53,287 bases of DNA from an uncultured Gammaproteobacteria bacterium (lineage in GTDB: Bacteria > Pseudomonadota > Gammaproteobacteria > Pseudomonadales > Halieaceae): the NCBI GenBank assembly GCA_902519405.1, contig CABYJX010000009.1:1-53287 (forward strand), in the 5' to 3' direction. Under the pieces are notes generated by a model, which was given only the letters and a program-made list of their open reading frames with translations, was not told the DNA's origin and searched no databases. Below are positions 7,981 through 15,841 of the stretch, piece after piece. How positions within the stretch are numbered: position 1 is the stretch's first letter; each line of letters opens with the position of its first letter. A program made the translations under genes and the position numbers.

Positions 7981-9965
7981 TGACTAAGCTTTTAGCTGAT
8001 TTTAGAGATTGGGTAGATTACCGACTGCCGATAGTGAAAGCCTGGGATACCCATATGGGTAAGTACTATGCACCCAAGAACTTTAATCTATGGTATTTTT
8101 TTGGTGTCTTCTCTTTACTTGTTTTGGTCAATCAGCTTTTGACCGGAATCTGGCTAACGATGAGCTACACGCCCAGCGCGGAAGAGGCATTTGCATCTGT
8201 AGAATATATCATGAGAGATGTCAGTTATGGTTGGCTTCTCCGATATATGCATTCAACAGGCGCCTCTGCTTTTTTTATCGTTGTTTATTTACACATGTTT
8301 AGAGCATTACTCTATGGTTCGTACAAGAAGCCTCGAGAGCTGTTGTGGGTCATAGGTATGCTGATTTTTGTAGTGCTGATGGCCGAAGCCTTTGTGGGGT
8401 ATGTGCTCCCTTGGGGTCAAATGTCATATTGGGGAGCCCAAGTGATAATTTCACTATTTGGTGCTATACCAGTGATTGGTGACGATATTGTGACATGGAT
8501 TAGAGGTGACTATTTACTGTCTGGTATTACTCTCAACAGATTTTTCGCACTTCACGTGGTCTTGCTTCCGGTGCTGCTGCTTGCCCTAGTGTTTGTCCAT
8601 ATTTTAGCTCTACATCAGGTTGGTTCAAATAATCCAGATGGGGTGGAAATCAAGGAAACAAAAGATTCTGATGGCATTCCCTTGGACGGTATACCCTTTC
8701 ACCCCTACTATACAGTACATGATTTAGTAGGTATTGGCGTTTTCTTGTTTGTCTTTTGCGGCGTGATCTTTTTTGCTCCAGAAATGGGGGGGTTGTTCTT
8801 AGAATATGCAAACTTTGAAGCTGCTAATGCGCTTAAAACTCCTGACCACATTGCTCCAGTATGGTACTTCACTCCTTTTTATTCTGTTCTTCGCTCTGTG
8901 CCAGATAAACTCTGGGGTACGATCTTCTTCGCTGCCTCAGTAGCATTGCCTTTTGCACTGCCTTGGTTGGATAGAAACCCTATAAAATCATGGAGGTACC
9001 GAGGGCCAGTTAATAAAATAATGCTTATTCTCTTCGTAGTCGCGTTCATTATACTTGGAGTTCTCGGTATTAAATCCCCTACTCCAGAGAGAACTCTGCT
9101 GGCCCAAATATGTTCGGTGTTTTACTTCGCATTCTTTTTACTCATGCCGTTCTGGTCTGTAATGGACAAAGAAAAGGTTGTACCCGAGAGAGTTACTATG
9201 GATGGTGGTATGGGATTTTGGCGTAGCATTTCCGTCTTACTCTTATTAGGAATTTTAACGATATTACCGTTAAAGGCAGTAGGGGCGGGCTCAGCCTTTC
9301 AATGTGGAGCGATACCTTGTGATGAAGTAAATATCAATCCAGCAAATAAAGGTTCCTTACAGCGAGGCGCCCAACTTTACATGGGATATTGTATGGGTTG
9401 CCATTCTCTAAAGCACTCCCGTTACAATAGAGTGGCGAGAGACCTTGGCATACCAGAAGATTTATTTATGGCCAACCTCGTTTTCGACCCGTCAGTGAAA
9501 TTTGGATCGTTAATGCAAAACGCGATGAAAAGTGAGAACGCAAAAACTTGGTTTGGTGTAATGCCTCCCGACTTAACCTTAGTCTCAAGGGCTAGGCAGC
9601 CAGAATGGCTTTATACGTATTTGCGTACTTTTTATCAAGATGATAAGCGCCCATATGGAGTAAATAATCAAGTCTTTAAGGGAGTAGGTATGCCGCATGT
9701 ATTAATGGATCTCCAAGGGTTACCAAAATGTGTCGGTTTTGCCGAGGGTGGCGGCTGCAGCGAAATTAGCCTAAGCGCTCCAGGTAAGTTGGTCCCTGAA
9801 GAGTATGATGCAGCAATGTATGACCTAGTAAACTTTTTAGCTTATACAGCAGAGCCAAATGTTCTAGAGCGCCGTGACCTGGGTAAGCGGGTATTACTTT
9901 TTATAGCAATCTTCACTGTCTTTGCATGGCTTTTAAATAGAGAGTACTGGAAGGATATTCATTGA
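7980..9965 (+). CDS. petBC: fused cytochrome b - cytochrome c1 of the bc1 complex (PetB-PetC)
   Basis: A single uninterrupted 661-codon frame encodes both haem subunits. Residues 1 to about 405 are cytochrome b, an eight-helix membrane protein binding hemes bL and bH, with PWGQMSYWGA at the Qo region and helix histidines in RYMHST and VVYLHMFR. From Met407 there is a signal-peptide-like stretch (FWRSISVLLLLGILTILPL, then AVGAGSA), followed by cytochrome c1 with the haem c motif CMGCH at 471-475, a Met-ligand candidate in GVGMPHV, and a C-terminal anchor helix ending near YWKDIH. Separate petB and petC genes are the norm in gammaproteobacteria; a fused gene (fbcH) is known in rhizobia, where it is cleaved after translation. 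There is no stop or frameshift between the halves. An ATG at 9198 with upstream GAGAGAG might allow internal initiation. Confidence 0.95.
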   Translation: MTKLLADFRDWVDYRLPIVKAWDTHMGKYYAPKNFNLWYFFGVFSLLVLVNQLLTGIWLTMSYTPSAEEAFASVEYIMRDVSYGWLLRYMHSTGASAFFIVVYLHMFRALLYGSYKKPRELLWVIGMLIFVVLMAEAFVGYVLPWGQMSYWGAQVIISLFGAIPVIGDDIVTWIRGDYLLSGITLNRFFALHVVLLPVLLLALVFVHILALHQVGSNNPDGVEIKETKDSDGIPLDGIPFHPYYTVHDLVGIGVFLFVFCGVIFFAPEMGGLFLEYANFEAANALKTPDHIAPVWYFTPFYSVLRSVPDKLWGTIFFAASVALPFALPWLDRNPIKSWRYRGPVNKIMLILFVVAFIILGVLGIKSPTPERTLLAQICSVFYFAFFLLMPFWSVMDKEKVVPERVTMDGGMGFWRSISVLLLLGILTILPLKAVGAGSAFQCGAIPCDEVNINPANKGSLQRGAQLYMGYCMGCHSLKHSRYNRVARDLGIPEDLFMANLVFDPSVKFGSLMQNAMKSENAKTWFGVMPPDLTLVSRARQPEWLYTYLRTFYQDDKRPYGVNNQVFKGVGMPHVLMDLQGLPKCVGFAEGGGCSEISLSAPGKLVPEEYDAAMYDLVNFLAYTAEPNVLERRDLGKRVLLFIAIFTVFAWLLNREYWKDIH

Positions 9966-10026
9966 GCGACTATCAGCCGGTGGATAGCGGCTCGCGGAAA
10001 AATTTCATACCTAAAGAGGAGTCCTA

Positions 10027-10659
10027 ATGGGCGTTGTCACGAAAAGGTCTTCAATGACGTTTTTTACTGATAGTAGTTGTCATTATTGCCATAGAGTAAG
10101 GATTGTACTCGAGGAAAAAGGTGTTTCCGCTGACATGGTTCAATCAGACTCAGCGAACCCGCCTAGTGAGGTAGGGGAAATTAATCCCTACAGTTCCTTA
10201 CCTACTCTAGTAGATCGGGATCTAGTTCTTTACGAGTCTAAGGTAATTATGGAATATTTAGATGAGAGATTTCCTCATCCTCCTCTACTGCCAGTTTATC
10301 CAGTAGCTAGGGCTGAAAGTCGCCTTTTTATCTATCGAATTGAACGAGATTGGAGCACGCTCGTAGACTCTATCCTCAACTCACGTAGCGAAAATGTTGT
10401 TAAGAAAGCTATTAAGGAGCTTAGAGAAGGTGTTCTAGCTATTTCGCCCATATTTTCAGAAACGCCCTATTTTATGAGCGAAGAATTCACTTTAGTAGAT
10501 TGTTGCCTTGCCCCGATATTGTGGAGGCTACCTTCTTTGGGAATCGATATAAAGCCCACTAAGCAATCAAAACCATTATTTGTGTATATGGATAAAGTGT
10601 TTTCTCGAGAAAGTTTTGTTGAGGCCCTTTCAGAGCAGGAAAGAGAGATGCGTCGTTGA
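10027..10659 (+). CDS. sspA: stringent starvation protein A (GST-fold RNA polymerase-associated protein)
   Basis: SspA has a glutathione S-transferase fold but acts by binding RNA polymerase during stationary phase and acid stress in known members. The 210-residue protein has the thioredoxin-like N domain (MTFFTDS, then HRVRIVLEEKGV) and the helical C domain with YFMSEEFTLVDCCLAPIL. An unusual feature is a CHYC glutaredoxin-like motif at residues 18-21, where the SspA sequences I remember have no Cys pair. The ATG at 10027 follows an AGAGGAG Shine-Dalgarno. sspA lies 61 bases after petBC and 29 bases before sspB, the usual petABC-sspA-sspB order. Confidence 0.93.
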   Translation: MGVVTKRSSMTFFTDSSCHYCHRVRIVLEEKGVSADMVQSDSANPPSEVGEINPYSSLPTLVDRDLVLYESKVIMEYLDERFPHPPLLPVYPVARAESRLFIYRIERDWSTLVDSILNSRSENVVKKAIKELREGVLAISPIFSETPYFMSEEFTLVDCCLAPILWRLPSLGIDIKPTKQSKPLFVYMDKVFSRESFVEALSEQEREMRR

Positions 10660-10688
10660 TTTTTAATAGAAAAAAAACTTCTAATTAA

Positions 10689-11075
10689 ATGACCTCTAGC
10701 ACACCCTATCTTATCAGAGCTCTCTATGAATGGATGACTGACAACTCTTTGACTCCACACCTACTCGTGGACACCGGCGACGTTGATGTTCAATTCCCCA
10801 AGGCTTTAATAAAGGACAACAAAATCGTTCTAAATATCTCTCCCACAGCCATAGCCAATCTCATAGTTGGTAATGTGTTTATCGAGTTTAGTGCTAGGTT
10901 TTCAGGAGTTGAGAAATTTATCTCTATCCCAGTTTCTTCGGTCCTCGCAATCTATTCAAGAGAAAATGGCAGCGGGATGACATTTGAAAAAGATGAAGGT
11001 AGTCCAGATTCATCCCCAGATAGCAACAAGACTGAGGAGAAATCAGCTAGTTCTTTTCTTCGTGTAGTGAAATAA
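10689..11075 (+). CDS. sspB: ClpXP protease specificity-enhancing factor SspB
   Basis: SspB is the adaptor that hands ssrA-tagged proteins to ClpXP. The 128-residue protein has the substrate-binding domain at residues ~1-105 (PYLIRALYEW, HLLVDT, VLNISPTAI, FSARFSGV, then IPVSSVLAIYSREN) followed by an acidic, Ser-rich flexible linker and the C-terminal tail LRVVK. That tail is the ClpX-binding motif conserved at the very end of E. coli SspB. Downstream, dolP converges on it from the minus strand. Confidence 0.95.
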   Translation: MTSSTPYLIRALYEWMTDNSLTPHLLVDTGDVDVQFPKALIKDNKIVLNISPTAIANLIVGNVFIEFSARFSGVEKFISIPVSSVLAIYSRENGSGMTFEKDEGSPDSSPDSNKTEEKSASSFLRVVK

Positions 11076-11080
11076 CAAAT

Positions 11081-11116
11081 ACTATTTTAGTAAAGAAATT
11101 AGTTTCGTTAAATAGT
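11081..11116. terminator. candidate bidirectional terminator between sspB and dolP
   Basis: An AT-rich imperfect hairpin: outer arms ACTATTT (11081-11087) and AAATAGT (11110-11116), inner GAAA/TTTC around a TTAG loop. It spans the convergent sspB/dolP junction and overlaps the dolP stop. The stem is weak (few GC pairs), so function is uncertain. Confidence 0.35.
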
Positions 11117-11689
11117 TTCGAATAGCTGAACTATTTGCTGCACACCCTTTACCTCCGAGGCAATTTCCCCGACGCGGTTTGCTTCTTCAGTATTTAGAAG
11201 ACCTAGTAAAAAAACCACCCCATTTTCAGTTACTACTTTGACACGCAATCCGGGTATATCTGGATTAGCAAGAAGTCTAGACTTTATTTTTGTAGTTATC
11301 CAGGTATCACTAGCCCTTGTTATTCTAGAACTGGGAGCTGCTATTTCTAACTCATTATAAACATGCTTAACAGAGGGTATTTCGCGGATTACCGTGGCGG
11401 CTCTAATTCTTAGTTCCTCTGACGTCACTTGACCGGCTAATAATACAAATCCATTGAAGCTGACTACAACAAGATGGCAATTATCATATTCTTCGTCAGA
11501 GTCATGTATATTTACTATTGCCTTCGTTTCTATACTTTGGTCATCTACCCGCTGAGCTATAGTTCTTGTCCCAGGATCAGCGTCTATCTTGTTTGCCTCC
11601 ATTTTTGCCATCATATTTCCACAGCCGCACATGATCAAAATATAGATAAAAATAAATATACTTTTGCTTATTGAAAATAATGTAGTCAT
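11108..11689 (-). CDS. dolP: dual BON-domain outer-membrane lipoprotein DolP
   Basis: DolP (YraP) is an outer-membrane lipoprotein with two BON domains that supports envelope integrity and BAM function in E. coli. The 193-residue product has a hydrophobic signal sequence with a cysteine pair at residues 21 and 23 (MCGCG); either could be lipidated, and neither lipobox is perfect. Two BON domains follow, about residues 46-115 (FVLLAGQV, ..VKHVYNELEI) and 126-193 (KIKSRLLANPDI, GVVFLLGLLN). It overlaps diaA by four bases (ATGA), reproducing the diaA-dolP pair of other gammaproteobacteria. Confidence 0.9.
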   Translation of the reverse strand: MTTLFSISKSIFIFIYILIMCGCGNMMAKMEANKIDADPGTRTIAQRVDDQSIETKAIVNIHDSDEEYDNCHLVVVSFNGFVLLAGQVTSEELRIRAATVIREIPSVKHVYNELEIAAPSSRITRASDTWITTKIKSRLLANPDIPGLRVKVVTENGVVFLLGLLNTEEANRVGEIASEVKGVQQIVQLFETI

Positions 11690-12273
11690 TTACCTACTCC
11701 GAAAATTTTATTATCAATGATGGATGTCATAATTTGAATAGATATTGTAGTGAGCTCAATAAGATGCATTCTGCATTGTACTTTTGGAAGGATACAAACG
11801 TCATTCGATGTAATAATATTACTATAAACTATATTTAGTGCTTGTGAAAAAACAATTATGCCTATCTTTCTTGATACCGCTAGTTCAACTAGTCCCGTTA
11901 ATCTTGCTGTGCTTATATTGCTATCTATACAAAATAAAACATCTCCCTCTTGACCTAACGACTTAAGGGCAGGATTAAACAATTCACTGGGATCCGAAAA
12001 AGAAGTTAATATCTCAGACTCATTAGTTGGTAAAGTTAACATCGGTAGTCCAGGTCGCTCCTCTTTGAGCGAGAAGTGTGACTGCGCTACAAATAGTTGT
12101 GCTAATGCTGCATCGGCACCAAAGCCGCAAGCCATTATCTTATGACCACTTATGAGTGCTTTACTAACTAATTTTGCGGCGGCTTGTATCGGCTCAGCTA
12201 TATGGTCGACTGCCATAGATGTTAATTCAATTGTTTTTTCGAAATGGCTAGCTATGTCTTGATAATGGTCCAT
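11686..12273 (-). CDS. diaA: DiaA-like SIS-domain protein
   Basis: A 195-residue single-SIS-domain protein. The position between lpoA and dolP, and sequence features such as CGFGADAALAQLF and ERPGLPMLTLPTNE, match DiaA, which stimulates DnaA assembly at oriC in E. coli. GmhA (phosphoheptose isomerase) is the closest enzyme relative. The phosphosugar-binding signature is degenerate: the family CGNG-SAA is CGFGADAA here, and the Ser/Thr-rich STRG-S loop reads DSNISTARL. This argues against an isomerase role. YraN, usually between lpoA and diaA, is absent; the 142-base gap to lpoA has no gene. Confidence 0.82.
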   Translation of the reverse strand: MDHYQDIASHFEKTIELTSMAVDHIAEPIQAAAKLVSKALISGHKIMACGFGADAALAQLFVAQSHFSLKEERPGLPMLTLPTNESEILTSFSDPSELFNPALKSLGQEGDVLFCIDSNISTARLTGLVELAVSRKIGIIVFSQALNIVYSNIITSNDVCILPKVQCRMHLIELTTISIQIMTSIIDNKIFGVGK

Positions 12274-12415
12274 TTTTCCGAAGATTTCATCCTTTCTATG
12301 AGAGAGTTATTTTAATAATCCAAAAAAGTATATGTTGATTTTGCAGTGCTTCACAGATCTAGGTCAATTACCCGAATTTCCTTTTACAGCCTTTTTATAA
12401 GCGCATAGGTTTCTG

Positions 12416-14173
12416 TTAATCTCTGACTAGCTTCCCGTCAATAAATTTCGCAGCCATAGCTTCTCGGATAATTTGGCCATTATTTTGAATGGAAATTAAT
12501 CCTGAATGTCCAAGAAAAATCAATCCATTACTAGTTTTATGGAGATTTAGAAAGTACTGCAGAATAAAAGCATCTAAGCCCAATGCATGAAGTCGCAATG
12601 AGGTTGAGTTGCTGGCACTTTGGTTATTCTCTCTAGTCAAGTGAGTAGCATCTAATAGCTCTGGCATATCTACTAATTTAATTCCGTTCAGGTCTCGATC
12701 ACGCTCATCAATGCGGCCATAATAGATTTTAGAAGTAGCATATTGCGGTAAATCACCAGCAAAATGAAAATTTAACAGCGGTGCAGTTGCTCGAGCTTGT
12801 TCGCTTGAGCCCGCGAGGAGAAATATTACATCTATATCTTCGCGTCGTCTTAATTCAAAATTCAAAGCGCTATCAATAATTTTGCTAATTCGTGCAATTC
12901 GCGCTTGACTCTGCTTTAGATGCAAAATTTGCTCTATGGCTTCGGAATAAGATGCTGGCTCAGCAAGTTCAATCTTCGCAAGTATTTGTCCACCTAATGC
13001 AATCCATCTCTTAGATAATGTGCTACTCATTTTTTTTCCCCATATATCCTGAGGAGAGATTATTAATGATTTTCTAAATCCTTTAGCGAATGCAATATCA
13101 GCAATTTGTGTTGCCTCATCTTCCGGTGAAAGTGAAAATTGATTTAAATCTATGTGATTTCTGCTTGTCTCTTTGACAGATCGATTCAAGGCAAGTGTGG
13201 GAAGAGGGAGTCTATCTAGTTCTTCAAGTGAAGAAACATGTTTTTTTTCAAGTGGACCAACTACGTATTGAGCACCCAACTCAGTTGCTGCGACAAATGC
13301 TTCAGTTATATTCATGTATTTTGTTGTATCTAAGATATGTACTTCACTTTCTTTGTATTGGTTGCGAGCATGAAAGTATGCTTCTAGGAATCCATCTCGT
13401 ATTGCCTCGGCGGCTGGCGCTAGTCGACCACTTAATGGCAGTAATAAGGCCACGTTGAGGGATTGGTCTTTTATGGCCCCTCTCATTATTGATTCAAGGC
13501 CTCCCGGAAGAGGTTTTAAAGTAGGATAATCCAAGGAAGAGATGGGTAAATTCAAAAGAGTTTCATGCAGATCTAAAGGATGTGTAGCTTTTATTAATAG
13601 ACTCAAATTTAACCAAGCGTTAAATTCATTATCTTTCGTCTGTGACAGCATTTTCGAGAGTTCAATAGTCTTTAATTTCAATAAGTTTACCCAAAGTATT
13701 TTTTGCAGCGCAATCCTTTGGGTTTTTGTAGGATCTTCCTTAAGCACTCTAAAGATCACTTTAATTAATGACTTTCGTTCACCGCTGAAGCGTTTCAATA
13801 GAAGATTGAGAGGTGTTTTTTCTTGTAACAGTGCTAAATGGTCATCCATTTCAGACAGATCACCTTTCCGCCATGCTATTTCTGCACCTAATATTTCGTA
13901 ATGAATTCTTTCGTAGCTGGATAGAGATGCGAGTGGTATCTCTGAAAGGTATTCTTTTGCTTTTTGTTGCTTACCGGAGTCTAAAGCTGTTCTAATTGAG
14001 GTAAATACTTTTGGAAGCTTTTGCTCCTGAGGTGTGGCTATTGTTTTCGTGACAGCATCCGATTTATTAGGTTTATTAACGTTTTCGATTTTTGTTGAAG
14101 AGCAAGCAACAAGGAATATGCAAAGTGCCACTATTGCAAATGATGATGTAACTTTATTTACTATGGTGCTCAT
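12416..14173 (-). CDS. lpoA: penicillin-binding protein activator LpoA
   Basis: LpoA is an outer-membrane lipoprotein that reaches through the peptidoglycan to activate PBP1a. The 585-residue product begins with a lipoprotein signal peptide and perfect lipobox LVAC (Cys24), then a helical TPR-like N domain (about 40-220) and a type I periplasmic-binding-protein-like C domain (about 230-585; VALLLPLSGRLAPAAEAIRD, GAQYVVGPLEK, VIFLLAGSSEQARA, LDAFILQYFL). It is shorter than the enteric protein (~680), close to the Pseudomonas size. It is divergent from rsmI across 78 bases, as in other gammaproteobacteria. Confidence 0.92.
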   Translation of the reverse strand: MSTIVNKVTSSFAIVALCIFLVACSSTKIENVNKPNKSDAVTKTIATPQEQKLPKVFTSIRTALDSGKQQKAKEYLSEIPLASLSSYERIHYEILGAEIAWRKGDLSEMDDHLALLQEKTPLNLLLKRFSGERKSLIKVIFRVLKEDPTKTQRIALQKILWVNLLKLKTIELSKMLSQTKDNEFNAWLNLSLLIKATHPLDLHETLLNLPISSLDYPTLKPLPGGLESIMRGAIKDQSLNVALLLPLSGRLAPAAEAIRDGFLEAYFHARNQYKESEVHILDTTKYMNITEAFVAATELGAQYVVGPLEKKHVSSLEELDRLPLPTLALNRSVKETSRNHIDLNQFSLSPEDEATQIADIAFAKGFRKSLIISPQDIWGKKMSSTLSKRWIALGGQILAKIELAEPASYSEAIEQILHLKQSQARIARISKIIDSALNFELRRREDIDVIFLLAGSSEQARATAPLLNFHFAGDLPQYATSKIYYGRIDERDRDLNGIKLVDMPELLDATHLTRENNQSASNSTSLRLHALGLDAFILQYFLNLHKTSNGLIFLGHSGLISIQNNGQIIREAMAAKFIDGKLVRD

Positions 14174-14200
14174 GTCTCTAGTCTATGCGATTTTCTAGCT

Positions 14201-14206
14201 ATTATA
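14201..14206 (-). promoter_or_regulatory. candidate -10 element for lpoA
   Basis: Read on the minus strand this is a perfect TATAAT, 27 bases upstream of the lpoA ATG, in the short lpoA/rsmI divergent gap. No clear -35 is present at the expected distance. Confidence 0.3.
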
Positions 14207-14251
14207 TTCCTAATCTTAAGCCTGCTTTAACACTTTTATAAGGGGGTGCCT

Positions 14252-15091
14252 GTGGAGCCAGGTCTGTATGTAGTCTCTACTCCAATTGGTAATTTGGATG
14301 ATGTTTCCATAAGAGCCCTGCGTGTTCTGGCGTTAGTTGATTTAATTGTTGCAGAGGATACTAGAGTCACGCGGAGTCTTCTCAGTCAATTAAACGTTAA
14401 AATCCCTAAAGTGATCTCATATACCGATTTCAGCAGTGTAAATGTAGTAAATCAGATTCTGAAGGGAATCTCCGGCGGACTTTCAATTGCTCTTGTGTCC
14501 GACGCCGGAACTCCGCTTATTTCTGATCCTGGATACAGACTGGTTCTCGCGGTACATCTTGAGAAATATAAAGTTATTCCAGTTCCAGGCCCTTGTGCAG
14601 CAATTACTGCTCTTAGTGTATCAGGGCTCCCTACCGATAGATTCCTTTTTGAAGGTTTCCTCCCCGACAAACGTATAGCAAGAATGAAACGTTTATCTGC
14701 TCTCGCAAGAGAGCGGGCGACTTTAGTGCTTTATGAGGCGCCACATAGATTGAAATCTACCATAAGTGATTGTATTGAGACTCTTGGCGGTACTAGAAAG
14801 TCATTTTTGGGACGTGAGTTAACAAAATTATACGAAACTATTCATCTTTCGACGCTATCTGAATTACGTTCCTTCGTAGACGCAGATATAAATCAGACTC
14901 GTGGTGAGTCGGTACTCTTGATAGAGGGTTTTCGAGGCAAAAATTCTGGTATTACCCCAGAGCTATCAAAATTGGCTGAAAAACTTAGTGAGGAGATGTC
15001 TAAGAAACGGGTCGCAACTGTTTTAGCTGAATATAGCGGCCTTACTCGCAGAGAAATCTATAATTATTTAGTTAAGACTCCTACAGAATAA
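14252..15091 (+). CDS. rsmI: 16S rRNA (cytidine(1402)-2'-O)-methyltransferase RsmI
   Basis: RsmI 2'-O-methylates C1402 of 16S rRNA using SAM. The ~279-residue protein carries the tetrapyrrole-methylase fold: LYVVSTPIGNLDD at the N terminus, VAEDTRVTRSLL near residue 34, SDAGTPLISDPGY near residue 86, and PGPCAAITALSVSGLPTDRF near residue 115. I prefer the GTG at 14252 because an AGGGGG Shine-Dalgarno sits five bases upstream; the GTG at 14246 overlaps that site. It is followed by rnpB, an order I recall from Pseudomonas-type genomes. Confidence 0.95.
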   Translation: MEPGLYVVSTPIGNLDDVSIRALRVLALVDLIVAEDTRVTRSLLSQLNVKIPKVISYTDFSSVNVVNQILKGISGGLSIALVSDAGTPLISDPGYRLVLAVHLEKYKVIPVPGPCAAITALSVSGLPTDRFLFEGFLPDKRIARMKRLSALARERATLVLYEAPHRLKSTISDCIETLGGTRKSFLGRELTKLYETIHLSTLSELRSFVDADINQTRGESVLLIEGFRGKNSGITPELSKLAEKLSEEMSKKRVATVLAEYSGLTRREIYNYLVKTPTE

Positions 15092-15129
15092 ACTTTCTTG
15101 CCAAAGTGGTTTCTCCGGAGTAGAGTTTT

Positions 15130-15540
15130 GATGGGGAGTGGGTTAGGCGACCGCTAGATTTCCGTTTTTGGAAATTTAGAGGAAAGTCCGGGCTCCATAG
15201 GGCAGGATGCCAGGTAACGCCTGGGGGACGCGAGTCTACGGAAAGTGCAGCAGAAAGAAAACCGCTTAGAAGAAATTTATTGGCTATCATTCATGGATGA
15301 ATTTTATGTCATTTTAGAATTGATTCTAGTAAGGGTGAAAAGGTGCGGTAAGAGCGCACCGCGCAACTGGTAACAGTTGTGGCGATGGCAAACCCCATCC
15401 GGAGCAAAACCAAATAGGAATCCTTTGAATGTGTGCCCGCATCGGATTCGGGTAGGTTGCTACAGGCGGACGGTGACGTGCGTCGCAGATGAATGGTCGT
15501 CCAAGACAGAACCCGGCTTATCGACCCACTCCCCGTTGTT
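15130..15540 (+). ncRNA. rnpB: RNase P RNA (bacterial type A)
   Basis: Catalytic RNA that removes 5' leaders from pre-tRNAs. The conserved core is unmistakable: GAGGAAAGTCCGGGCTCC near 15177-15196, AGGGCAGG and GCCAGGTAACGCCTGGG, GGTGCGGTAAGAGCGCACCG around 15341-15360, and ACAGAACCCGGCTTA near 15507-15520. The ends are set by the P1 pairing of GGGGAGTGGGT (15133-15143) with ACCCACTCCCC (15524-15534). Compared with the E. coli RNA as I remember it, the P12 region (roughly 15264-15332) is about 40 bases longer and AT-rich. Exact ends are estimates. Confidence 0.95.
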
Positions 15541-15568
15541 TCCAAAAGTGGCGTCTCGATTCCCGCTC

Positions 15569-15611
15569 AAAATTTGTTTTTACTTGCCAGCAAGTTATAA
15601 AGCAAAATTTT
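15569..15611 (+). terminator. candidate hairpin downstream of rnpB
   Basis: Nested inverted repeats: outer AAAATTTG (15569-15576) with CAAAATTTT (15603-15611), inner ACTTG/CAAGT (15582-15595). It lies about 30 bases after the rnpB 3' end and could end or process the transcript. The outer stem is AT-only, and no canonical U-tract follows. The region from 15541 to the mraZ start otherwise holds no gene; only this hairpin, the one at 15707 and the mraZ promoter are seen. Confidence 0.35.
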
Positions 15612-15706
15612 ATATATAACATCTATTCTCCTGTTTTATATAAATTTTTTTAAATTTCCATACGATGCCCATGTTTAAAGACTAGCAATAAGCCCCTAAT
15701 TATCTG

Positions 15707-15723
15707 AAAAGCATAGCTTTTTT
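15707..15723 (+). terminator. candidate Rho-independent terminator before the dcw promoter
   Basis: A short perfect stem AAAAGC/GCTTTT with an ATA loop, running directly into a T-run (15718-15723). It lies 15 bases upstream of the -35 of the mraZ promoter and could insulate the dcw operon from rnpB/rsmI transcription. The stem is only six pairs and mostly A-T. Confidence 0.4.
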
Positions 15724-15737
15724 ATTAGTTTTGTCGC

Positions 15738-15767
15738 TTGACATGTGCTCTTAATGCTGATTATAGT
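15738..15767 (+). promoter_or_regulatory. promoter of the mraZ-dcw operon (Pmra)
   Basis: A perfect -35 TTGACA (15738-15743), an 18-base spacer and a near-consensus -10 TATAGT (15762-15767; TTATAG at 17 bases is the alternative). This is the best sigma-70 promoter in the window and sits about 75 bases before the mraZ start. It should drive mraZ-rsmH-ftsL-ftsI and onward. Confidence 0.75.
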
Positions 15768-15790
15768 GGAGTATAGTGGGGAAAAGTGTA
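15766..15790 (+). promoter_or_regulatory. putative MraZ operator boxes
   Basis: Three five-base units with exact 10-base periodicity: GTGGA (15766-15770), GTGGG (15776-15780) and GTGTA (15786-15790), separated by five-base spacers. MraZ in E. coli and Mycoplasma binds directly repeated TGGG-type boxes with this spacing upstream of its own gene. The first box overlaps the -10, so binding would repress Pmra. The third box is degenerate. The pattern is seen directly; the function is inferred from the family. Confidence 0.6.
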
Positions 15791-15841
15791 CTTTTATGTT
15801 TATTTGTGGATTTTTCGTCCTCATGGATTGGGAGAGTAAAA

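Noticed and set aside
15377-15619. Open frames of about 60-80 codons across rnpB
   Set aside because: They lie on structured RNase P RNA core sequence, with no recognisable protein family.
15776-15841. Longer MraZ from the GTG at 15776
   Set aside because: This would place the start inside the operator boxes and about ten bases after the -10; the extra 22 residues do not fit the conserved MraZ N terminus, while TTG 15842 has a good Shine-Dalgarno.
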